This document shows, piece by piece, positions 39,889 to 44,799 of a stretch of DNA of 44,799 nucleotides. The notes under the pieces are model-generated. The model made no database searches. It was not told the DNA's origin and worked only from the letters and a program-made list of their open reading frames with translations. The DNA comes from Candidatus Elulimicrobium sp. (GTDB lineage Bacteria; Patescibacteriota; Minisyncoccia; Phycocordibacterales; UBA918), in the NCBI GenBank assembly GCA_022730015.1, contig DZBU01000002.1:23043-67841 (forward strand), in the 5' to 3' direction. The stretch's first letter is position 1, and the number at the start of each line of letters is the position of its first letter. The position numbers and the translations under genes were made by a program.

Positions 39889-40248
39889 ATGAAACGTCGC
39901 TATAGTCAGAAACGAGAGCAGATATTACAAACCCTCAAAGAGTCATCGGGAGCGTTTTCAGTGGCACAAATTCACACAGTTCTCCCAGAAATCGACCAAA
40001 CCACCATTTATCGTAATGTTGAACTCTTTGTGGCAGATGGGGTGGTTAAAAAGCTGAACCTCGGTGGTAAAGAAGCAACCTACGAGTATCATACACAGCC
40101 ACACCACCACGCGGTGTGTGTCGAGTGTGAGCGAGTGATCCATTTCACTGCACCAGATGAACAGATCAAACAGTTGCTTGGGGTGAAAGATTTTCAGGTT
40201 GACGAGCTGGAAGTCACCGTGCGAGGAATATGTAATCATAAAAAATGA
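39889..40248 (+). CDS. Fur-family metal-dependent regulator
   Basis: The 119-residue protein has a winged helix (KREQILQTLKESSGAFSVAQI, TTIYRNVELFVADGVV) and a dimerisation domain with the metal-binding stretch QPHHHAVCVECERVIHF. One CxxC is present (C-V-E-C), but the second structural zinc pair is reduced to a single Cys near the end (GICNHKK). It is shorter than typical Fur (about 140-150). It may sense iron, zinc, manganese or peroxide; the sequence does not decide. The next gene, 168 nt away, is a DUF305 copper-type gene. That 168-nt gap holds no other gene. Confidence 0.9.
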   Translation: MKRRYSQKREQILQTLKESSGAFSVAQIHTVLPEIDQTTIYRNVELFVADGVVKKLNLGGKEATYEYHTQPHHHAVCVECERVIHFTAPDEQIKQLLGVKDFQVDELEVTVRGICNHKK

Positions 40249-40416
40249 ACCCTTTTTTCCGAAACGAAAACCAATACCAGTATTACAAAGACAACTCCGA
40301 GAGCGAACTTACACATTTTCATACTGATCACTCCAAGAATTGTTTTCAAGCGGTATTCTTAACCCTAAAGTTTCTTAGTACACTAGCTTCTAATTTATTC
40401 ACTAACGAAAAATAAA

Positions 40417-41070
40417 ATGAACAAAGAAACAATTTTAGTTGCAATCATTGCAGGTTTGATTGGTGGTATTGGTGGGTATTTTATAGCGAATGACTATAAG
40501 TCTTACGGGTTTTGTGGTAGTTATGGTGAACAAAACGAAGAGGAGATACTAATGGGCATGCACCGTATGCCCGATGGATCACTGATGGGAAACCCTGGTA
40601 TGGGTGATATGGGTCAAATGGACCATATGATGAGCATGATGGTTTCGAGTGAACGTGAGTTTATCGAAGGCATGATTCCGCATCACCAAGAAGCGGTTGA
40701 TACCGCTAAGGAAGTGATCACTCGTGGCGGTACAACTCCTGAGATAAAGACCTTGGTAGAAAACATCGTAGTAGCGCAGGAAAGAGAGATTGCCAGCATG
40801 AAGCAGTGGTATGAAGCATGGTATGGCACTCCTTACCAAGACAAAGGAACTTACCAGCCAATGATGCGTGAACTCGCTTCACTTTCTGGAGCGGAGCTTG
40901 ATAAAGCATTCCTCGCCGACATGATCATGCATCACATGGGGGCGATCATGATGGCGCGGAGTGTGCAGTCATCCATCGAGCATGATGAGATGGCTGAATT
41001 AACACAAGCGATAGTGGCTACACAGTCAGCCGAGATCACACAGATGCGATCACTCTTGCAGTCGCTGTAA
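40417..41070 (+). CDS. DUF305 protein, membrane-anchored, Met/His-rich
   Basis: The 217-residue protein has a membrane anchor (about 5-23). A Met-rich region (about 45-78 with MGMHRMPDGSLMGNPGMGDM) follows, then the ferritin-like DUF305 four-helix bundle with its twin His motifs, FIEGMIPHHQEAV and FLADMIMHHMGAIMMA. DUF305 relatives such as CopM of cyanobacteria bind copper outside the cytoplasm. It should sit on the outer face of the membrane and buffer copper, complementing the two loci upstream. No CsoR-type palindrome is seen before it. A terminator follows. Confidence 0.88.
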   Translation: MNKETILVAIIAGLIGGIGGYFIANDYKSYGFCGSYGEQNEEEILMGMHRMPDGSLMGNPGMGDMGQMDHMMSMMVSSEREFIEGMIPHHQEAVDTAKEVITRGGTTPEIKTLVENIVVAQEREIASMKQWYEAWYGTPYQDKGTYQPMMRELASLSGAELDKAFLADMIMHHMGAIMMARSVQSSIEHDEMAELTQAIVATQSAEITQMRSLLQSL

Positions 41071-41098
41071 TGTGGTGTAGGTAAAGACTGCTTACATG

Positions 41099-41125
41099 AA
41101 AAAGACCCCACAAAGGGGTCTTTTT
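41099..41125 (+). terminator. Intrinsic terminator after DUF305
   Basis: An 11-bp stem AAAAAGACCCC/GGGGTCTTTTT (41099-41109 with 41115-41125) with an ACAAA loop and T5 end. Confidence 0.9.
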
Positions 41126-41282
41126 CTGATGAGTAGCGTTGTGGCAAGTGTCAAATTATTTTTGGACTGGGGAATAATATGGATTATTTATATTTCCATT
41201 TCGTTTGCAAATACATCACATTGCAGGGATACTTTAATATATTCAGAATAGTTTGATTGATTTCAAAATTTTATTTAAGTAA

Positions 41283-41288
41283 TACACT
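41283..41288 (+). promoter_or_regulatory. -10 box (TACACT) of the VOC-YdeI operon
   Basis: TACACT ends 6 nt before the ATG at 41295. No convincing -35 is seen in this AT-rich gap. Confidence 0.45.
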
Positions 41289-41294
41289 CAACAT

Positions 41295-41735
41295 ATGGCA
41301 ACTACGAATATTTATCTAAATTTCAAAGACCAGACAGAAGCAGCGTTTGTATTTTATAAGTCGGTGTTCGGGGGAGAGTTTGAGAGGGGAGGTATCAGTC
41401 GCTTTGGTGATGTTCCGCCACAAGAAGGGGTGCCTACCTTATCTGAGGCAGATAAGAATCTGGTGATGCATGTGTCGCTACCAATTTTAGGTGGGGTGAA
41501 GTTGATGGGGACAGATGCACCGGAATCGATGGAATTTACAGTTACAAAAGGAAATAATGTACACATTAGTCTTCATCCTGATACGCGCGAGGACACCGAC
41601 CGGCTCTTCGCGGCTTTGAGTGAAGGAGGTAAGGTTGAAATGCCGCTGCAAGAAATGTTTTGGGGTGATTACTTTGGTTCTTGTGTCGATAAGTTTGGGG
41701 TGCAGTGGATGTTTAATTGTGAGAGCAAAAGCTAA
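41295..41735 (+). CDS. VOC-superfamily (PhnB-like) protein
   Basis: The 146-residue protein has the paired beta-alpha-beta-beta-beta units of the vicinal oxygen chelate fold: NIYLNFKDQTEAAFVFYKSV, GEFERGGISRFGDVP, VMHVSLPILGGVKLMG, NNVHISLHPDT and the closing WGDYFGSCVDKFGVQWMFN. This is the PhnB/glyoxalase-like subgroup of unknown reaction. A second VOC gene and a YdeI-like gene follow with gaps of 6 and 2 nt, forming a small accessory operon. Confidence 0.88.
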   Translation: MATTNIYLNFKDQTEAAFVFYKSVFGGEFERGGISRFGDVPPQEGVPTLSEADKNLVMHVSLPILGGVKLMGTDAPESMEFTVTKGNNVHISLHPDTREDTDRLFAALSEGGKVEMPLQEMFWGDYFGSCVDKFGVQWMFNCESKS

Positions 41736-41741
41736 TTTACT

Positions 41742-42203
41742 ATGCAAAAAATAACCCCCAATCTTTGGTTCAAAGGTAACGCTGAAGAAGCTGTTAATTT
41801 TTACCTGTCGGTCTTTCCTGAAGCGAAAATCATAACCAATAGCTACTATCCAACAGAAGGACTGCTCGATTTTCAAGAGCCCTTTGCCGGCAAGGTATTA
41901 GCGATCTACTTTGAACTTTTGGGTCAAGAGTTTGTTGCGATCAATGCTGGTGATGAATTCACTTTCAATGAGGCCGTGTCATTTAATATCGCCTGCAAAG
42001 ACCAAACTGAAATCGATTATTACTGGAACGCTCTCACGGCTGATGGTGGGGAAGAGAGTGTTTGTGGGTGGTGTAAAGACAAGTACGGTCTGTCGTGGCA
42101 GATAAACCCAGAAAATATTGAGGAGATAATGCTGCTACCTGGTGCTTGGGAGAAGTTGCTGCAAATGAAGAAGATCGACATACAGGCGTTGCAAAATAAT
42201 TGA
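41742..42203 (+). CDS. VOC-superfamily protein (3-demethylubiquinone methyltransferase-like fold)
   Basis: The 153-residue protein is a second VOC-fold member: ITPNLWFKGNAEEAVNFYLS, LAIYFELLGQEFVAINAGDEF, FNIACKDQTEIDYYWNAL and CGWCKDKYGLSWQINP. It belongs to the PhnB-related group often labelled after 3-demethylubiquinone-9 3-methyltransferase, a label that rests on fold and not proven activity. The stop TGA at 42201-42203 is 2 nt before the next ATG. It is probably a distant paralogue of its neighbour. Confidence 0.87.
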   Translation: MQKITPNLWFKGNAEEAVNFYLSVFPEAKIITNSYYPTEGLLDFQEPFAGKVLAIYFELLGQEFVAINAGDEFTFNEAVSFNIACKDQTEIDYYWNALTADGGEESVCGWCKDKYGLSWQINPENIEEIMLLPGAWEKLLQMKKIDIQALQNN

Positions 42204-42205
42204 TC

Positions 42206-42487
42206 ATGGAGATACAAATAGTTGCAACTGGTGTCGTGCATAGAGTGCCAAAAGATCTTCGCGAGGTACTTATCGCCGCACCAAAAGTGCTGGAGCTGTG
42301 GAACGCGCTCACGCCGCTCGCGCGCAATGAGTGGATCTGCTACGTGACAATCGTAAAGAAAGCCGAAACGCGAAAAGAACACTTAGTTCGTCTGCAGGCA
42401 GATCTACTAAAAGGCAAAAAGCGTCCCTGTTGCTGGCCCGGCTGTCCGCATCGTCGACCAAATGCAGCAAAGTGGTTTCGTGATTAG
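42206..42487 (+). CDS. YdeI/OmpD-associated family protein (short)
   Basis: From the ATG at 42206 the product has 93 residues. It shows DLREVLIAAPKVLELWNALTPLARNEWICYV followed by KKAETRKEHLVRL, the C-terminal core of the YdeI/OmpD-associated (bacteriocin-protection) family. It ends in a Cys-rich PCCWPGCPHR segment, common in short members. The N-terminal DUF1905-type domain of longer relatives is absent. A TTG at 42200 is a less likely start. It is the last gene of the VOC operon. Confidence 0.8.
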   Translation: MEIQIVATGVVHRVPKDLREVLIAAPKVLELWNALTPLARNEWICYVTIVKKAETRKEHLVRLQADLLKGKKRPCCWPGCPHRRPNAAKWFRD

Positions 42488-42779
42488 AAAACCAAGAGGC
42501 TGCAATATTTTTTACTTTTCTTACTAATGCTAAGAAGAATCGCTGGCACTGGCTGTCCCTCGGGTGGAACCAGTTTGAGGAGATGTGTCTTGATTGGTTA
42601 AGTGAAGCAAGGGAGGTATTTAAACAATAAAGGCACCTTTGATATTATTTTTGGTGTGTAAAATTCCAATACTTACACCCGCAGCAGAGACCCGGTCGTA
42701 CTCATAGTATTTCCCGCTTTTTCCTCCAGATTAGGAATGTTACCGATTGGGGTCAAGCCAATAATGTCCCCAAACTAAA
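42488..42779. other. Gene-poor gap with possible coding remnant
   Basis: These 292 nt hold no convincing gene. A short open stretch ending at TAA 42628-42630 reads RWHWLSLGWNQFEEMCLDWL near its end, which looks protein-like. It has no start codon except a late ATG and is opened by a TGA upstream, so it may be a decayed gene end. No clear hairpin or promoter is seen in the rest. Confidence 0.35.
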
Positions 42780-43364
42780 CTAACGTGCTGATAGTAATTT
42801 TTTCAGCTCATTCTTTTTCTCATCATTAAGTACAGCCTCAACTATGTCACGATATACTTCATGTTGGTAAAAATTTTCTTGGAGGGCTATTTTCATGAAT
42901 TCATCAAAATCTACAGTAATCACTTCAATTTTTTCACTAGCCCCAAGCGATTGTTCAGATGATTTTTTTACACCCCGTGCCACAAAGACGTACACCGCCC
43001 ATTCTATCCTACTGATTGGCTGGACTGCTTTCCATAAAATAAATTCATCTGCTTCGTAACCAGTTTCTTCGCGCAATTCGCGCTTAGCAGCGTCAAAAAT
43101 GTCTTCTCCTGGTTTGACTCTTCCGCCAGCAGCACCAATAAACGGTTCTTTACTAGATTGCTCTTGTTTTGTTAAAACAATTTTTCCATCATCTAAAACT
43201 GCAAAGACAGTGACAGTATCTGACCTTTTTAATTTTTCGTAGGTTTTTTTACTACCATTAAACATTTCTTGTTCCCATTGGTACACATCGAACATGGCGC
43301 CTTTAAATACCAGCTGTGCGTTTTCGGGTAACGGCTGTTTTGATTTTGGTCGTTCAATATTCAT
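42780..43364 (-). CDS. Nudix hydrolase (ADP-ribose pyrophosphatase-like)
   Basis: The 194-residue protein has an N-terminal strand region (AQLVFKGAMFDVYQWEQEMF). Its Nudix box starts GGRVKPGEDIFDAAKRELRE and ends ETGY (about 99-122), with the metal-binding Glu residues intact. The two-part layout resembles ADP-ribose or NUDT5-type pyrophosphatases. It is cytoplasmic; the substrate is inferred only from layout. An extended -10 (TGATATACT) ends 8 nt before the ATG at 43364. It belongs to the AT-rich accessory end of the window. Confidence 0.88.
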   Translation of the reverse strand: MNIERPKSKQPLPENAQLVFKGAMFDVYQWEQEMFNGSKKTYEKLKRSDTVTVFAVLDDGKIVLTKQEQSSKEPFIGAAGGRVKPGEDIFDAAKRELREETGYEADEFILWKAVQPISRIEWAVYVFVARGVKKSSEQSLGASEKIEVITVDFDEFMKIALQENFYQHEVYRDIVEAVLNDEKKNELKKLLSAR

Positions 43365-43372
43365 AATTTACA

Positions 43373-43381
43373 AGTATATCA
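43373..43381 (-). promoter_or_regulatory. Extended -10 (TGATATACT) of the minus-strand Nudix gene
   Basis: TGA plus TATACT on the minus strand, ending 8 nt before the ATG at 43364; a leaderless start is expected. Confidence 0.65.
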
Positions 43382-43512
43382 AGAAACGTCTTATATAGAG
43401 AGTCTAAAAATAAAATGTGATGAAGAAATGAGACAAATAATCTCAATGACATGTAAGTCAACCTCCAGACTGGTTGTTAGTATTTAAACTGCCTGGTAAG
43501 CTTTAAATACTC

Positions 43513-43620
43513 ATGAATATGCTTGATATATATAAATTGACTAATCAAATTGAGTATCTCTATTCTCAAGATAGAAATGAAGAGGCAAGAGCTTTTCTGG
43601 ATAATCTTCCTAAGTCTGTT
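43513..43620 (+). pseudogene. Small gene truncated by IS insertion
   Basis: An ATG at 43513 opens 36 codons (MNMLDIYKLTNQIEYLYSQD and so on, to NLPKSV) that end exactly at the left end of the IS3-like element. The frame then runs on inside the element to 43719, so the last 32 codons are not native. The first part looks helical, TPR-like, with an N-E-E-A-R-A-F stretch. I do not recognise it. Its lost 3' part is not obvious to the right of the element. Confidence 0.5.
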
Positions 43621-43682
43621 GAAAGGTACCCTTTTCTTAAGACAACAATTCTAAGTATTATAACTAAACTAATACAACGAAT

Positions 43683-43957
43683 ATGGCAAAACAGGGCTAC
43701 CGAATTTCAACTGAAATAAAAGAGGAATCATCAAAAAGATAAAGCACGAGGGTTTAAGCGTGATGGATGCTGCTAAACAATACGGTATCAGTGATAAAAC
43801 CATCTATAACTGGCTCGGTACCAAAGCCCGCGGTACCGTGAGCATCCTCGAACACAACAAAGTGAAGAAAGAGAACGAACAGTTAAAACAGATTATCGGT
43901 GACCTCACCATTAAAATGTCCATGGACGCTAAAAAAGGGCTCTCCAAGGTTTGGTAA
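43683..43957 (+). pseudogene. IS3-family transposase OrfA, frameshifted
   Basis: The reading frame from ATG 43683 gives MAKQGYRISTEIKEE and then hits a stop. Shifting by -1 near 43727 continues IIKKIKHEGLSVMDAAKQYG and ISDKTIYNWL, a typical OrfA helix-turn-helix, then a leucine-rich helix (KVKKENEQLKQIIGDL) and a stop at 43955-43957. A one-base deletion in a GAAATC-like context explains it. A run of six A (43931-43936) before GGG near the end is the usual place for -1 frameshifting into OrfB. Confidence 0.82.
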
Positions 43958-44727
43958 TTGGTTTCTCTAGAACGCATCAGTACTATCACCACAGACAACC
44001 AGCGAAGGATTGGACAACTAAACAGCTAATTGAAACAGTCCTCCGTGACCACCCCAGCTATGGCCATAAGCGGTTAGCTCTCCATCTCAACCTAAACAAG
44101 AAACGGATACTTAGAGTGATGCAGCTATTTGGTATCAAACCGTATCGCAGAGTTACTCCCAAACTGTATAAAAAGCCCAAAGACAGTGTTTTCCCGAATC
44201 TATTGATGATGGAGACACCGCTTGGTCCTGGTGATATCTATGCGAGCGATTTCACGTATCTAAAGTACCACGGACGATGGGTGTATGTGGCGACCGTACT
44301 TGATGTATTCACCAGGGAGATAGTGGGGGTGTCGGTATTAACCACGCACCATACACAGCTCGTATTAAACGCTCTTGGTTCGGCAGTGTTGCATCGACCA
44401 CCACCTCGTGTCATTCACTCCGATCAAGGAAGTGAGTATACAAGTATGGACTATACCAACTTGGTGCAGTCTCTCAAGATCCAGCAGTCTATGAGTGCAC
44501 CAGGCTGTCCGTGGGAGAATGGATATCAGGAGTCCTTTTATAAAGGATTCAAACTTGATCTCGGTGATCCGAATCGGTTTGATACTCTTGGTGAACTGGT
44601 AGCTGTTGTATACCAGACGATTAATTACTATAACCAGAAGCGGATTCATTCTGCTCTTAAACTACCGCCACGGTTGTTTAAAGAGCAACATGAGGTATCA
44701 TTAATGGACTTAGAAAAGGTGTCTTAA
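43951..44727 (+). CDS. IS3-family transposase OrfB (DDE integrase core)
   Basis: The frame has a TTG at 43951 and gives 258 residues, but it is probably read by frameshift from orfA near 43931-43937. It has the HTH_21-like start (LIETVLRDHPSYGHKRLALH) and the integrase core with all three acidic residues: ASDFTYLKY, IHSDQGSEY and the Glu in WENGYQESFYKGFK. The end NYYNQKRIHSALKLPP is typical of IS3. The core looks complete, so orfB itself may still be functional. Confidence 0.9.
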   Translation: MVIGFSRTHQYYHHRQPAKDWTTKQLIETVLRDHPSYGHKRLALHLNLNKKRILRVMQLFGIKPYRRVTPKLYKKPKDSVFPNLLMMETPLGPGDIYASDFTYLKYHGRWVYVATVLDVFTREIVGVSVLTTHHTQLVLNALGSAVLHRPPPRVIHSDQGSEYTSMDYTNLVQSLKIQQSMSAPGCPWENGYQESFYKGFKLDLGDPNRFDTLGELVAVVYQTINYYNQKRIHSALKLPPRLFKEQHEVSLMDLEKVS

Positions 44728-44744
44728 TTTTGGGGTACCTTCCA

Positions 44745-44799
44745 CTAGCCCTCTCGAGCGCACTAAACAAACAGCTGAAACTATTTCTGTTAAGACAGG
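44745..44799. other. Right flank of the IS, partial
   Basis: Only 55 nt remain. One frame is open across it (SPLERTKQTAETISVKT), but it is too short to call, and it does not visibly continue the gene cut at 43620. Confidence 0.3.

Larger units (their letters stand above)
43620..44744 (+). mobile_element. IS3-family insertion sequence, about 1125 bp
   Basis: Ends form imperfect terminal inverted repeats: TGAAAGGTACCC from 43620 and, reading inward on the minus strand from 44744, TGGAAGGTACCC. Each is followed after a short unlike stretch by TTAAGACA; 20 of 27 positions match. Inside are orfA and orfB of IS3 type. The flanks (TGT and CTA) do not match as a target duplication, so one end may have been rearranged. 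orfA carries a frameshift, so this copy is probably inactive. Confidence 0.85.

Noticed and set aside
42574-42591. GAGGAG before ATG 42580 as a ribosome binding site
   Set aside because: The purine run touches the ATG and the following frame is only 16 codons.
43722-43735. Programmed -1 frameshift early in IS3 orfA
   Set aside because: No slippery heptamer at the point of shift; a one-base deletion is simpler. The usual slip site is at 43931-43937.
43616-44748. Target-site duplication around the IS
   Set aside because: The 3-4 nt flanks (CTGT and CTAG) do not match.
1-44799. CRISPR array, prophage, restriction-modification or toxin-antitoxin system
   Set aside because: No regularly spaced repeats, phage structural genes, methylase or paired small toxin genes were seen; the lone PD-(D/E)XK gene is not enough.

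Overview
The window looks like a chromosomal piece of a Candidate Phyla Radiation (Patescibacteria, probably Paceibacteria/'Parcubacteria'-like) bacterium. Reasons: compact one-domain genes, PilM/N/O-type pilus genes, a secreted protein built of cysteine-paired Ig-like repeats, DUF5676/DUF302/DUF2202/DUF305 metal genes, and standard use of TGA as stop. No rRNA or other decisive marker is present, so this is an inference. The GC content is moderate, and the last 4 kb is more AT-rich and more accessory in character.

Layout. 1-3.9 kb: end of a large surface/secreted protein, ruvA (minus), rpsT. 3.9-10.2 kb: metal locus 1, a ferritin-like DUF2202 gene and a copper-type CsoR facing an RND adaptor/pump pair and a DUF2892 gene across a CsoR-type operator. 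10.2-17.7 kb: GH13 amylase-like enzyme, PD-(D/E)XK nuclease, tRNA-Ser and tRNA-Arg, MgtA-like P-type ATPase, YqgF, tRNA-binding protein, VTT/DedA-like protein. 17.7-21.1 kb: PilM-PilN-PilO-like genes plus a GspG-like pseudopilin. 21.1-29.0 kb: metal locus 2, with DUF302 and DUF5676 diverging from a second CsoR-family regulator, a CPH-type copper ATPase, a Met-rich membrane protein, a rhodanese-DUF1573 fusion, a DUF1573 protein, a DsbA-like oxidoreductase, a polytopic protein with a CxxC, and a Met-rich multicopper oxidase. 29.0-34.3 kb: tRNA-Arg, a lipoprotein with a structured leader, tRNA-Val, acylphosphatase, UppS, RluA, L19, an odd ion channel, tRNA-Leu, Nudix. 34.3-39.7 kb: response regulator and histidine kinase, HExxH protein, NagZ-like GH3, PNPOx-like protein, fatty acid desaturase. 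39.9-44.8 kb: Fur, DUF305, two VOC proteins, YdeI-like protein, Nudix, and a frameshifted IS3-family element that cuts a small gene.

The two metal loci share one design: a regulator and a divergent gene pair around a near-identical ATACCCCCTAGGG(G)TAT palindrome that overlaps the core promoter. Locus 2 reads as an extracytoplasmic copper and thiol system: export by the ATPase, binding by Met- and CxC-bearing proteins, thiol redox by DsbA/rhodanese, and oxidation by the multicopper oxidase. DUF305 at 40.4 kb is a third possible copper gene.

Expression signals are unusual. I see almost no Shine-Dalgarno sequences. At many first genes a -10 box, often extended (TGN), lies 6-9 nt before the ATG, so the transcripts should be leaderless. 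The clear exception is the lipoprotein at 29.4-30.1 kb, which has AGGAGA inside a 21-bp inverted repeat that would hide it. All five tRNA genes lack CCA, yet all five have CA directly after the discriminator base. Terminators are long perfect hairpins, mostly with 3-nt loops, and two of them overlap the promoter of the next gene.
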